A DNA stretch of 64,000 nt from Blepharisma japonicum. Taxonomy: Eukaryota; Ciliophora; Heterotrichea; Heterotrichida; Blepharismidae. Position 1 is the first letter of the stretch. Every line of letters begins with the position of its first letter. This document shows positions 30,120 through 42,500 of the stretch, one piece after another. The position numbers were made by a program, and so were the translations under genes. The notes under the pieces are model-generated. The model worked only from the letters and a program-made list of their open reading frames with translations, was not told where the DNA came from and made no database searches. The stretch lies in NCBI GenBank assembly GCA_949751835.1, contig CATKHK010000067.1:1-64000 (forward strand), read 5' to 3'.

Positions 30120-31664
30120 ATGGTCGATGGTCCAAATGCTAGAAAAGATAGAGTTCTGGCTCTCCTGAGGAATGACTTTGATGGGCTGGGGATTTTGCAG
30201 GTAAATCTTGGACCATTGAAGCAAGAAATCAAAGATTTCTATGAGGAACTGCTTCATAAGCTTGAAATTAAGAGAATTGATGAATCACTTCTACAATTAT
30301 TATTAAATACGTTTGAAGAGTTCAGGCAGTGCTTGGCTGAATATAAAGCTAATGAAATGGAAGATTCAGAGAGAATTGACGAAATTAACTTAAAAATTAA
30401 AGATGCTTTCAAGAATATTAATATAGCGTTGGTTACTTTATTGATAGGATACCCTGATTATTTACAGTGCACAAGACAAATAGCTTATAAATACTTCAGC
30501 GATGGCAAGTATAGTCTAGATGAGTGCATCTATAAGTCAAAGGCAAAATTTCTAAGAGATTATCTAATTGGCTCTCAATCTGAAAGGGTCAATTGAAAAA
30601 TTTTCTGGAATCATTTTTCAAAAGACATGGAATATGCATCAATACCAGTCAGCTGGATATTGGAAAGAGAAATAAAATACAAATTAAATGGGGGAGGAGA
30701 AGAAGTTGAAATTCCTAGAATAGAAGAATTTTATAAGCATATATGGCTTAGTAGGGTCAGATTTAATTCATTTAAAAGCAGAGCTGGACTTTTGATGGAT
30801 CTTCAGAAATACTTAAAAATTGACTATCAGCTTCTCCAATACCAAGAAATTCTGAATCAAACTTTGATATTAAAAGTCTCTGAAACTCCTCAGCCAAACT
30901 ATCCAAAGTTTCCGAGAGCAATGACTTACGAAATTAGCCCTTTAGGTTTAGAAGGATCTGATAGATTTTGCAGGGACCGATTGGTTATATTTGGAAAAGA
31001 AACTGATGAAAATTACATAAATGATATAACGTTACCAAATGCTTCAAATCTAAAGCCTTTGCAGATGATAATTTATTGTTCTCCAAGGGGGTTTGCATTG
31101 CAAGACTTCTCAGAACAAGGCACCTATATAAAAATAAAAAAAGGAGAGCCTCGAGAAATAAAAAAAGGCTGAATTATACGTTTAGGATATGTTCATGAAA
31201 TTGTGATAAAAGACTTAGAGTATCCTTCACAAGATCCGTATTCCAGCACTTCAATCTATTCAATTAAGGAAGGCTGCAACATGTTTTTAATTACCCAAGG
31301 ATGTATGGACTGCAACCTTCATAAAATATTTAGTGAAGATCTACCAAAATTTTGTATAGGGAGAAATCCTCGCACCTCATTTATTCATATTAATGAAAAA
31401 TCTGTGAGTGGGAAACATTTAGAGTTTGAATTTATCAATAACAAATGGATGATAACTGATTTGAGTACTAATGGAGCTTGAATCAGGGTAGGAAAATATC
31501 ATGAAAGAGAAGGCCAGCAAGAAAATTATTCATTGGAGCAAGTTCCTAAAGAAAATATTCTTCCAAGTCATCATTGGATTCAAAAAGGTGATGTCATTTT
31601 ATTTGGAAAAGGAGATCCATTTTTTGAATACAGAATTTGGTGCGACCTAAAAAGTTTAAGATAA
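30120..31664 (+). CDS. Tandem FHA-domain protein (copy B)
   Basis: 514 aa, TAA stop; three TGA-coded Trp at positions equivalent to copy A. The ATG equivalent to copy A's first Met is lost (ATC), so the start is the next Met (MVDGP), 18 bp from the MORN copy B ATG. The second FHA keeps FCIGRNPR and SGKH, but the loop reads STNGAW instead of STNGTW; Thr after Asn-Gly is common in phosphopeptide-binding FHA domains, so affinity may differ. A two-residue shorter loop lies before it (PRTSFIHI). Confidence 0.83.
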
Positions 31665-31727
31665 ACATTGAATTTTCAATAATAAATTTCTTCAAATAAA
31701 CGGATAGTTAACTCCCATAAATTTATA

Positions 31728-32174
31728 ATGGGATGCTGCTCTTATGACCGTCAAATTGAAAATGATGTAGATGATCTTGGAAGCCCTAACTCTGCGTTTA
31801 ATAACCAGTTTACTTCACTAAAAATTGTTAGCTCTGGGTCAGTCTCAGAACTCAAACAATTTCTTGACAGAGGATTCCCCACTAAATACAGAATGCCAGC
31901 ATTCAATGGTGCTACTATTTTGCATTTGGCAGCAGAAAAAGGAAACCCTGGCATGATTAAGTTATTAATAGAATATGGAGCAGACATAGAAAGTTTTGAT
32001 GATAGAAAGATGACTCCAATTTTTTACTCAATAAAAGGGCGAAATCAAGAATGTTTTCGGGTATTAATAAAAAACTACAATGCAAATCTAAATGTTGTTA
32101 ATTCATATGATAAAAGCGTTCAGGACTATTTAAAAGAGGATCCAAATTTTTATAATGTAGCATTGCCTCATTAA
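31728..32174 (+). CDS. Small ankyrin-repeat protein with acylation signal
   Basis: 148 aa, TAA stop. Starts MGCCSYDRQ: Gly2 fits N-myristoylation and Cys3/Cys4 fit palmitoylation, so membrane attachment is likely. Two to three ankyrin repeats follow (GATILHLAAEKGNPGMIKLL; MTPIFYSIKGRNQECFRVL). The only intact copy; copy A at 27,667 is broken. It lies between FHA and CEP104 in the same orientation with short spacers (63 and 79 bp). Partner unknown. Confidence 0.8.
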   Translation: MGCCSYDRQIENDVDDLGSPNSAFNNQFTSLKIVSSGSVSELKQFLDRGFPTKYRMPAFNGATILHLAAEKGNPGMIKLLIEYGADIESFDDRKMTPIFYSIKGRNQECFRVLIKNYNANLNVVNSYDKSVQDYLKEDPNFYNVALPH

Positions 32175-32253
32175 CACCCGTTATATAGCAATAATAATCT
32201 TTATTGGTTTCAAAAGCTTGAGTGCATAACTTAAAATTCATCTTTTAAATAAA

Positions 32254-34590
32254 ATGAGCAGCCAGCTTACAAAGCTTAAGTTTCGTATAGTATTTTGTAG
32301 CAGTGAAGACAACGAATTCCCAGTAACCCAATTATTGAATCATGGCCCACACAGCACTGGCTGGCAGTCTGCAAGATTTCAAGATTTCCCTCAAATCATT
32401 ATTTTACAATTCATCGCTCCAATAAGAATCCAACAGCTTCAATTCTTATCACACCAGTCAAAAATCGCTACAAGAATTGAGCTATTTACATACCTACCAG
32501 AAAATCCAAGCTCAATTCCTCCATTAGAAAATTTCAAATGAAATAGACTTGGTTATCTTTCATTAGATAACAATGAAAAATCAGGGTTCCAGGCAAGAGA
32601 GCTAAAATCAGTTTATATTGATGCCCAGGCTTTATTTTTGAAAGTTTCTCTTAATAAGTGCCATGTGAATAAGTACAACATTTTCAATCAAGTTGGACTA
32701 ATTGCTATTAATTGCTTGGGTGAAGAACTTGGCAATACAAAAGTACCGGCTAGAGGAGGGATCCAGCCGAGACTTGAAAATGAAATGGAGTTTGATTCCG
32801 CTACAAATGAAAGGCTTAAACAATTGTCGGTAGCCAAAGAAAGAGCGCTTGAAAATGAAGATTTCGATGAAGCAAAAAGAATTAAAGATGCCATTGAAAG
32901 GCTGAAATCGGTGGGCTATGAACTTTTGATGCTTGAAGATAGGAAAAGAAATGCGATTGCGAATGAAGATTATGATAGTGCAAAAATATTGAAAATTGAA
33001 ATTGAAAGAATGAGGAATGCAGTTTTGCCTCCAATGCCTGACACTTATTTTGCTCCTGTCCAGCAAAGCTCACATAGGCCTTTTTCAGGTGGCCCTCAGC
33101 CATTAGGTATAGGAGGAAGGCCTTCATCAAGACCCCAGCCTTCTCAATTTCCTCCTCCACAGCAAATTGGTGAAATGCCAAATTATGAGCCATTTGAAAG
33201 AAGAACTAACCAGCTGTTACCAGAGCCCAAATCTAAGGTCTCTCATGATGAGCAAATTATTCCTACAATCAGCAATGGTAGAGCCCCAGGGCAAATTTTT
33301 GGAGGCGAAGAAGAAGAAAATCTGCCTCCTAATCTTGATAATCCTCCAGAGCCATTAGGAGTTCAACAAGCAAAATTTGCAGATCCATTACTTCCTATTC
33401 TGGGTGAAGATTTATGCAGAAGGATCTTTTCTAAGGCCTGGCAATTTAGAGAGGATGGTTTAGGCCAAATCCAAACTGAAGTTTCAAGAGGATCATCAAG
33501 CCAGATTTTTGGAGGGACTGATAATTCAAACATTTATTCAGGCGTCCTAGGTGCAGTTAGATATACAATTGGAGACAAGGTTTCTCAAGTATCATTAAAA
33601 GCCATGGGACTTATAAATACTCTTTTTAATAGCATCAACCCTTCAAGAGCAGTTGCGAGAGGTGATGTCCCTGAACATGTACAGAGTATCCTAAGTTCAC
33701 TTCTTGATAAGGTTGGAGATAATAATGTAAGGGTAAGAGAAACTGCTGAGCAAACCTTCATATCTCTAGCAAGAAGTGACATTGTAGGAGCTGGTGCAGC
33801 TGTCCAAAGCATCCTTAAACCTATGAAAGATAAATCAACTTCGCAAAAGCATATCATGGGGAGGCTTAACTTACTTGACAATATTGTAAAGGAATTTCAA
33901 ATTGACAACTCTTATGTTCCTTTTCAGCCTGTGGCAGAGTATGCTTTAAATGGGTTCAAAAATACTAGTCAAGATGTAAGGAATTCAGCATATAACTTGC
34001 TTATGTCAATATATGCATGTGTTGGGCAAAAATTGCAGCCTTATCTTGCTGATTTAAGACCAGCTCAACTAGAAATGCTGGAAAGAGGCATGCAAGATAT
34101 TGATGGAGGAAATGGGCCAAGCGTTACTGTTTCGCAGCCTCCTCCTCGACAAGCGCCAATAGGAGTCTCCAAACGAAAAAATTCGAATGCTCAGGTAAAC
34201 AGCTTTATGCCATTTTGCCAATTTTGTGGCAAAAAAGATGCAATATTCGCGAATGAGGATAACCTAGACATTCATTACTGGAAAGACTGTCCTATGCTAG
34301 TAGCATGCTTGCTATGCAACCAAGTAGTCGAAATTTTCGATTTAAATAGCCATTTACTAAAAGAATGTGAGCTTAAAAACGTAATGTCACAGTGTCCGAG
34401 GTGCAAAGAAGCGATTCATGCAGATGAATTCGAACAACACACTGAAGAACAGTCATGCTACGCAGCAAAACCTCCGAAGGTAGCTTCAAGATGTCCACTG
34501 TGCCATGAAGACGTTGATCCAGGAATTGATGGCTGGAAAAATCACATTTTGGCTCAAGGCTGCCCAAATAACGATAGAAGTAATATCTAG
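32254..34590 (+). CDS. CEP104: CEP104 ciliary-tip protein
   Basis: 778 aa, TAG stop; one TGA-coded Trp near residue 96. Domain order matches CEP104: an N-terminal jelly-roll (RIVFCSSEDNEFPVTQLLNH, STGWQSARFQDFPQ, ARELKSVYIDAQALFLK, HVNKYNIFNQVGLIAINCLG), a helical hairpin pair at about 183-255, a Pro-rich linker, a TOG domain at about 370-600 that binds tubulin, and a C-terminal zinc-finger array at about 655-770 (FCQFCGKK, LLCNQVV, CPRCKEA, CPLCHEDV). In other ciliates and animals it acts at the distal tips of ciliary microtubules. Followed 31 bp later by CFAP99. Confidence 0.95.
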
Positions 34591-34621
34591 AAAATCTATT
34601 TTAATTTAATTTTCCTTGAAG

Positions 34622-36088
34622 ATGGCAGAAGCACCAGTTGAGAAGAAAACTTTTCGTAAAAAAGTTGTTCTGCCCAGTGACAAAGATGAAACCAAAGTGA
34701 AAATCAAGCCTCACAAAGTGCCTAAACTCGATGATAAGCCGGCTCAAATCCGACTAAACGCAGCTGCAATATTGAGAGAAGAAGCCAGGCTTAAAAAAGA
34801 AGAAGAAGCAGAAAAGGCCAGGCTTGAAGCTTTTATGATTGATATGAGGGATAAAAGTGAATATGAAAGGTGGAGGGCAGATATGAAAGAAAAAGATGAT
34901 TTGGAAAAGCTTGAACAGTTACAAGTCAGAAAAATTGAAATGGAGATGTCCAGAGAAGAAGCTATTGAAGCACTTAGACTGAAATATAAAGAAAACCAAC
35001 TGACTGCAGCAAAGTTAAAAGAAATGACAAAAGCACAGGTAGAAGAAAAAGTAATAAAAGAAGAACAAGAATTAGAAGAAAAGAAAAAATTTGTCACAGA
35101 AGTCGTTGAAAGCAGGGTGAATATTCAAGTAGAAAAAGACAAAGTCAAAGAAAATAATAAGAAGCTTAAAGAAGAACTGCAAAAAGAAATCCAAGAAGCT
35201 ATAAATAGAAGAAAAGAAGAGGAAATTATTGAACAAGCTAAAAGAGATGAACTTATTAGGCAGATCAGAGAATTACAAAATCAGCCTATTGCGAGGAATA
35301 AAGCCTTTGACCCAACTGAAATCATGGGATATGGGCTTCTTGAAGAAATGTCTCTAGCACAGCTGCGAGAAAGGCTTGAAGAAAAGAAAAGAGAAGTCGA
35401 AGAAGAAATCAATAGGAAAAAAGAAGAAAATATTAGATACAAAGAAAACAAAGCTGTAGAATTAAATGAAAAGATTAACAAAATCACTGAAAATAGGAGT
35501 CAAAAAGCAGCTCAAAACGAAGAAAGGAGAAAGAAAATGAAAGAAGACGAAGAAAGAAAAAAGCAGCTGCAACAAGAAATGAGAGAAAAAGGATTACTGA
35601 CTGTCTATGAAAAAATATCAGCGAAAAAACAAAAAAGGCTAGAAGAGCAGAAAAAGCTGGAAAAAGAGCTGAAAGAAATTAAATTGAAAAGACAATACAT
35701 GAATGCCAATAGAGCTCTAGTTGAAGAAAAAGCATGGAAAGAGCAAGAAGCTGGTGCTGAAAGAGAAGCCAGAGAAAGACAAGCAAATGCACTTATAGAA
35801 CAAGAAAGAGTAGAAAGGATCAAACTAACAGAAACTAACTTGAAAACTAAAGCAGCTAAAGAATTAGCAAAACAAAAAATTGAAGTCATCAATGAATACC
35901 AAAAAGGACTTGCCCAAGCTCACGAAGAAAACGAAATTTTACAAGCAGAAGACAGAAGAGATAAAACCAACAAGCACGACAATCAAAGAAATTTCCAAGA
36001 AACCCACAAGCAAAAAATGGACGAGCGGCAGTCATACTCTACCAAGTTGACTCAATCCATGAAGAACTCTACCAAAACCAAGTCATAA
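34622..36088 (+). CDS. CFAP99: Cilia and flagella associated protein 99
   Basis: 488 aa, TAA stop; ATG 34,622. Almost entirely charged helix. Recognised by RLNAAAILREEARLKKEEE near residue 45 and by GYGLLEEMSLAQLRERLEE near residue 238, both typical of the CFAP99 C-terminal half. It lacks the N-terminal domain of animal CFAP99 and so may be a short form. Located in the axoneme in other species; exact position unknown. It shares orientation with CEP104 and the spacer is only 31 bp. Confidence 0.75.
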   Translation: MAEAPVEKKTFRKKVVLPSDKDETKVKIKPHKVPKLDDKPAQIRLNAAAILREEARLKKEEEAEKARLEAFMIDMRDKSEYERWRADMKEKDDLEKLEQLQVRKIEMEMSREEAIEALRLKYKENQLTAAKLKEMTKAQVEEKVIKEEQELEEKKKFVTEVVESRVNIQVEKDKVKENNKKLKEELQKEIQEAINRRKEEEIIEQAKRDELIRQIRELQNQPIARNKAFDPTEIMGYGLLEEMSLAQLRERLEEKKREVEEEINRKKEENIRYKENKAVELNEKINKITENRSQKAAQNEERRKKMKEDEERKKQLQQEMREKGLLTVYEKISAKKQKRLEEQKKLEKELKEIKLKRQYMNANRALVEEKAWKEQEAGAEREARERQANALIEQERVERIKLTETNLKTKAAKELAKQKIEVINEYQKGLAQAHEENEILQAEDRRDKTNKHDNQRNFQETHKQKMDERQSYSTKLTQSMKNSTKTKS

Positions 36089-36133
36089 TATAAACATTTT
36101 AAAGCTAACTTGCTTTTATAAGAAAACTAATAA

Positions 36134-37207
<1,074 letters not shown>

Positions 37208-37322
37208 TTTCCTTTAAGCTTATAAGCCTTATACAAATTTTAGCTTGCAATTTCTCTTTTTATTTTAAATAATGTTGGAGCCATGCAGCATTTTATGGTA
37301 ATATAAGACACCAAATTCAAAA

Positions 37323-37949
37323 TTATAAAGAATAGTTATTAAGTTGGGCTTTAATTGCGTTCAATGCTGCATCACTCTCATGCACCTTCAGTTCCGCTTC
37401 AATTACCTTTAATTTTGCTTCTGCAAGTTCACGATTTCTAATTTTTGACTGTAATCTCAAAGTCCTTGAGGATTCAATAAGCTCTGATATATCACTTGGC
37501 AATATAAGCACAGGAAGCACTGTGAAATCAAAAGGATCATGGATGATTTCAGGTTTTATTTTAAAATCTTCTGCCATATGCTTGTATGACTTATTAACAA
37601 CTTCGAGGCTTTCCGAAATGTGTCCTTCAAGAATTGCATTTAAAATCTGTGGGGAAGGGGGTTTTGGTTTAGGCGGAGACCTTGATCTGCTTCTTTTTCT
37701 ATCCTCTCGGAAACGATCATCATTTCTTTTGTCATCGCGGAATCTATCATCATTTCTTTTATCTTCCCGGAATCTATCATCATTTCTCTTTTCATCTCGA
37801 AATCTATCATCATTTCTCTTTTCATGATGAGTCTGTCGACGATCTTCTAAGGAAGAGTCATAAATTAATTTATATTTTTGTGGGTGCTGAGTATGGGAGT
37901 GACTATGACTTGGTCGATAATTAGATTTTTGTCTATCATATTTTGACAT
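37323..37949 (-). CDS. RS-like protein with charged 10-aa repeats
   Basis: 208 aa, TAA stop. The N-terminus is His/Ser-rich (SHSHSHTQH), followed by four 10-residue repeats KRNDDRFR(D/E)(D/E) and an RS stretch (KRSRSRSPPKPK). The C-terminal half is helical. RS repeats suggest a nuclear RNA-processing role. I know no family for the C-terminal region, so the function is open. Confidence 0.6.
   Translation of the reverse strand: MSKYDRQKSNYRPSHSHSHTQHPQKYKLIYDSSLEDRRQTHHEKRNDDRFRDEKRNDDRFREDKRNDDRFRDDKRNDDRFREDRKRSRSRSPPKPKPPSPQILNAILEGHISESLEVVNKSYKHMAEDFKIKPEIIHDPFDFTVLPVLILPSDISELIESSRTLRLQSKIRNRELAEAKLKVIEAELKVHESDAALNAIKAQLNNYSL
37701..37820 (-). repeat. 4 x 30-bp in-frame tandem repeat
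   Basis: Encodes residues 44-83 of the RS-like protein, KRNDDRFR plus two acidic residues per unit. The near-identity of units suggests recent slippage or unequal exchange. Confidence 0.85.
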
Positions 37950-38533
37950 TTTTGTTTATATTTAAAGATTTGTACTCAATAAAGCTGATTGGGCAGTAGA
38001 TTGCATCAAAGTGAAATTTAATAGTTTGGATAAGTTAAAAATAATCCGGATTAAGCATTGATAAGCTGATTTTTAAAATTTTCAAGATATATTATAGTAA
38101 TGCATATTTCAATGAAATCATCTATAAGGAACTTTGATGAAAATATAAGAAAAATTATCAGCAAATTGTCTATCCAGGAATCTATATGAAAAGATCGTTT
38201 TAGAAAAACTTTAAAGATATCAAGTTTAAGACAAATCAATAAAAATTAATAATGACTATACTGAGTGGCTGGCTTAAATGAATAGTTGCTCAAAAAGTAT
38301 GTAAATTATTAATAGAGCTTATATAAATATAAAAAAGTTTTCACTTGATCATCACTTGTTAAGCTAAATTCATTAGCCTATAAGTAAATAAATTTACTTT
38401 GTCTATAAAAGGCCATATTTATTAAACTGGAGAGTGAATTTATTAATATAATGGAATGGCCGATCAGAATAAATGAACAGTATTTTGAATTTTAAATATA
38501 ATAAAATATGACATAGAGCTAATTCTTTTAATA
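37950..38533. other. Spacer with little coding signal
   Basis: AT-rich stretch between genes. The only candidate is the small plus-strand frame at 38,100-38,249, listed separately. Confidence 0.45.
38100..38249 (+). CDS. Small hypothetical ORF, 49 aa
   Basis: ATG-to-TAA frame with one TGA read as Trp (ESIWKDRFRKTLK). It is basic and helical. No family recognised; without the Trp reading it would be invisible. Could be a fragment of an older gene or chance. Confidence 0.2.
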
Positions 38534-39274
38534 ATGAAAAATTCAGATTTCTATCCGCTATATTTTTGTTTGCTGGGAACAACTCAGCTCTGCCTAATTT
38601 ATGGGAAGTCTGAATTTATCAAGGATGCTCCATACATGCTAATTTACAGTCCGACAATGATTTATTTAGTTATCGAACTACTCTATTCTATATATATTCT
38701 TATCAGGTCAGATGATATGAGTTCAAATACAGCTCTAGTGCATTTAGTTCATTTTGCAACTCTTGGTCTTGCACTAACATCACTTACATTGTATATAGAA
38801 AGTCTAGATTCCGAGTTTGATTCAATAGGCCCAGCTCTGATTCCGTTATTTATTATTTTAGTATTGCATAGTTCTTGCCGAGTTTTACAAGAGCCGCCAC
38901 CATTATTGGCGCCTATATTGAATGTGCTGGCCCCTGCTATGACAGTATGCACCATAAATGGTACTTGCAGTTCTATGTACATTTCAATTTTTTCGTCAAT
39001 TTTTAGTGCATTTGGGGCCTCACTGGCAGACTTGGTAGCTATTCTCCATCCTTTAACATATTTGCTATTATTTTTGACAGCTTTATCATTATATTATGCA
39101 AAGCACTCTGTTAAATATCCACCATTTATATTAGGGGTGATATCAAGTATAATGATACTAGTTGGGCAGCTCTATAATATATTTATTATTGTTCTCATAT
39201 CTAATGCAATGCTAGTAGCGTCCGTTCTGTGGAACAATAAAGTTCTTAAACAGATTGCTCTTAAAGGTGTTTAA
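38534..39274 (+). CDS. Multi-pass membrane protein, unknown
   Basis: 246 aa, TAA stop. About seven hydrophobic segments (for example YSPTMIYLVIELLYSIYILI, ALIPLFIILVLHSSC, YLLLFLTALSLYY, FIIVLISNAMLVASVLW). No transporter signature that I recognise, and no signal peptide. The loops are short, and the single larger loop has Cys-x-x-Asn-Gly-Thr-Cys, a possible disulphide-linked glycosylation site. Function unknown. Confidence 0.6.
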   Translation: MKNSDFYPLYFCLLGTTQLCLIYGKSEFIKDAPYMLIYSPTMIYLVIELLYSIYILIRSDDMSSNTALVHLVHFATLGLALTSLTLYIESLDSEFDSIGPALIPLFIILVLHSSCRVLQEPPPLLAPILNVLAPAMTVCTINGTCSSMYISIFSSIFSAFGASLADLVAILHPLTYLLLFLTALSLYYAKHSVKYPPFILGVISSIMILVGQLYNIFIIVLISNAMLVASVLWNNKVLKQIALKGV

Positions 39275-39519
39275 TTAATATTGATTTTTTTGATTTTTAA
39301 CTATTATTTTATTTATAATTAATCCTTACTTATAATATTTTAATTTTAAATTCATTGTTATATTCATTTTGAAATCCAAGAAAATGTGGCTTACTATTAG
39401 TTTGGCTATTAAATTTTCAATTATTATTCACTTATATACATTTGGATTTTCTTAGATATTTTTTCCTTTATTTTTTAGTTTTTCAATTTTCTTGAGTATA
39501 TTAGAAACAATAATTTAGA

Positions 39520-42500
39520 ATGAAAAAGGTGGCAGATCGACAGCAACGTTCAGGAAGTCCTATAAGAGAATGCATGCCTGATATATCAATAAGCCCAGAA
39601 GAAGCTCAAAGCCTATATAAATCTCTAACAACAGGAAATTTAGATAAAGCTTCCAAGCTATGAAAGAAATACGGATATATATTTTTGGAGCCTTTACAAC
39701 CGATCCAAAATTTCGAGCTTATAAGATCAATTACCAAATCCAGGGACAATGCAATTGCAAGACTTGAGGCTGAGTTAAGGCTGCTTTCAAAAAGTCGACA
39801 CCATAGTGAAATGTTGAAAAATCTTCAAGAAAAAGAATATGAAATTGAAATATTGAGAAATACATTGGCACAAAAAAACACCCAAAATCCTGAGCAAGAC
39901 CAAGTCTTCGTTTCTTCAGGGTCTGGCTATGAATTAGAAATCCAAGAAAAGCACAACGAAATTAAAGAGCTGCTAAAAGAATACGAAAATCTTCAATTGA
40001 GATTTGATTCACTTGAAAGAGAAAAAGAAGAAATTGAAAGAGAGAATAATAGATTAAAAGGAATGCTAACGAGAAAGTCTGATGATTCAAAATATAAATC
40101 AGATGGATTTATTAGACAATCTCAGCAGAGCCAAAATAGCACTGCAGATGAAGGCCAAGAAATGGCATATTTAAAACAGCTTTGCAATGAATATGCATAT
40201 AAAAACAGTTTCTTAGAAGCAGAATTAAAGATATTCAAAGATAAGAAAGAAGGAGATATCTATGATTTAAGGGATCAACTTTTACATATTTTGCTTAAAG
40301 CACAATTAGGTGAAGATGAAATAGCTAAAATAAATAAAAGTGTCTCAGAAATCATTCATTCAAGGATAGCTGAGCAGCTTGAGTTTATCCAGCCATCAAT
40401 TAATGAATCTTTAAAAATCCATAATGAAACTATTCAGAATGAAAAATTCATAAAGGATATTGAGTGCATACGGCTGAATTTGGAAATCAAAAGATTAAGT
40501 GCACTTATGTCAAATGAGAAAATAGCTGAGCAAGAAATGAAAAAAGTGCCGAAGGACAGCTCTGGGGTAGATCAGTGAAAGAAAATTAGGAGAGAAAGTA
40601 TTGAAAGAGTGGAAAAAACTTACCAGGAGCAATGCAAAGAACTGAATAGATGCATAAAGGAACTGTCTGAAAGAAATTCAGGTCAAATTAAAGAAATAGC
40701 TGAGTTAAAAGATCAATTAAATGCTGGCATAAGAGAAGTTACCATAAAACTAAAAAGAGAGCACGAAACGAAAAAGCAGATTGCTGATCATTTTGCCAAA
40801 GAAAAATTAAGTCATGAAAAAACAAAAGAACAGCTCAGGAAGCTTATAGAGAGCAATAATGTTATTATGCTAAAACTAGGAGAAGAATCAAAGAAGTTGA
40901 CAGCAGAAAAAGACCAAAAAATCAATGAGCTTGAATATCAAATAGAAAAGCATGCAGAAACTATTAAAAACCTTGAGTCAAAACTCCATGAAAATGAGTT
41001 TTCCAAACAAAAAATGTACTTTCAAATAACGAAACTCAATAAAAAATCTCAAGATTCAGAAAGCGAAACTGTTGTAGAATTGCAAGAACTTCAAAGAGAG
41101 ATTGAGCATCTTTCTGATCAAAAGGACTCACAAGCTAGAATGCTACAAGATAAGGAAGAAGCGATAGAAGAACTCACAGAAGCAAATCAAAGACTTGAAA
41201 AAGAGATTTTAGATCTAGATTATAAAATTCAAACTCAAGATAATTTTATTGAAAAATTAAAGAAAAACTCAGGAAGTGAAGATTTCGAAAGAGAGAATTT
41301 TGAATTAAAAGGAGAAATTGAGAGCCTTCAAGATCAAATTGAAGTTTACGAAGAATCAACAAATCAGCTTAAACAAGAAATTGCAAGGCTCAGAGATCAG
41401 TTATTGGAAGTCGAAAATGACTTAGCGAATTCTAAAAAATTTGGAGAATCTTCAAATGGCTTAGATGAAGATCAGCGCTTAAAGGATTACTCTGCTCGAG
41501 TTGATGAACTGGAAAATAGATATTCCGCATTGTCAAAAGACTTTGAATATTCCAAAAGAGAGATTATGAGCATAAATGAAGAAAAATCCAACCTTCAAAT
41601 ATTTAACACCCAGATAGTCCGCGAAAAAGAAACAATGCTAAATCAGATTAAAGATCTTGAACAAAAGCTGGAAAACGCACTAAAGCGAAAATCTATATTA
41701 GAGCGCTCAGACTCTAAAGATAGACTAAGCACCCCTATAAATACAAAGGAAGAAGATGCACAAACTGACTCAGAAAATGGCGATTTTGTAGATGAGCTGA
41801 GAGGAAAGATAAAAACCGATGGAAAACTAAAAGAGCTGCTCGAAAGTATAAAGGCGAAGTTCACAAAGTGGAATCAAGAGTATAGTATGAGGCACAAAAT
41901 TTCGTTTTCTACCATTGGAGATATAAATATTTTCATAGATATCTTGATAGAAGAGTATAAGAAACTTCAAAGCAATGAAAAGTTCAATATAACTGTGCAG
42001 CATATGGATGCTGAAGGTTCTCGACCTATGAGTATAGCAAATTTTGATACAAGATCATATAAACAAAGTCTCAGTCCTCGATCATATACAGCAAATTTTG
42101 ATAGAGACTCAGTTACATCCTATGATGAAGCAGAAAGATTCAGGAGAGGCCCAAAATCAAAGACATTTCGTGAAGAGCCTGACAATAGATCTATGAAAGA
42201 AAGACAGGCTAAGCAAAAAGACACTTTAGACCCTGATCAATGGCAGTACAAAACCTTTGCCCCTAATCCTATCAAAGATGATGCTGACACAAAGTCAGAT
42301 TTCCAATACAAAAGATCTCGTACAAGCGCTAATTTTTCTGATAAGCCCAAAGAAAGGCAAGAAAGTCCTCTGCCAATTAAAAAAGACTATGCTATTGGTC
42401 AAGTTCAAACTATCGAGCCTTTTATCGATGAAAAGCCATTCAAAGAATCTATTAAAAAGCTAGAGGAAGAAAATTCAAGCCTCAAAGAGCTTGTAAAAAA

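Larger units (their letters stand above)
29483..33557. repeat. Tandem segmental duplication, unit B
   Basis: About 4.08 kb, direct repeat of unit A. It contains truncated MORN copy B, FHA copy B, the intact ankyrin gene and the 5' part of the intact CEP104, which continues beyond the repeat. Divergence from A is mainly point substitutions, with small indels concentrated in the two decayed A genes. Confidence 0.93.

Noticed and set aside
25343-33557. Duplication caused by a transposon
   Set aside because: No inverted repeats, target-site duplication or transposase; the junction shows only 3-nt microhomology inside two genes.
34744-35892. Minus-strand frames opposite CFAP99
   Set aside because: Ser/Phe-rich translations of the antisense of Glu/Lys codons; shadows of the real gene.
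38051-38239. Minus-strand hydrophobic frame of 62 codons
   Set aside because: No ATG start and AT-rich hydrophobic composition; the plus-strand small frame in the same place is at least ATG-initiated.
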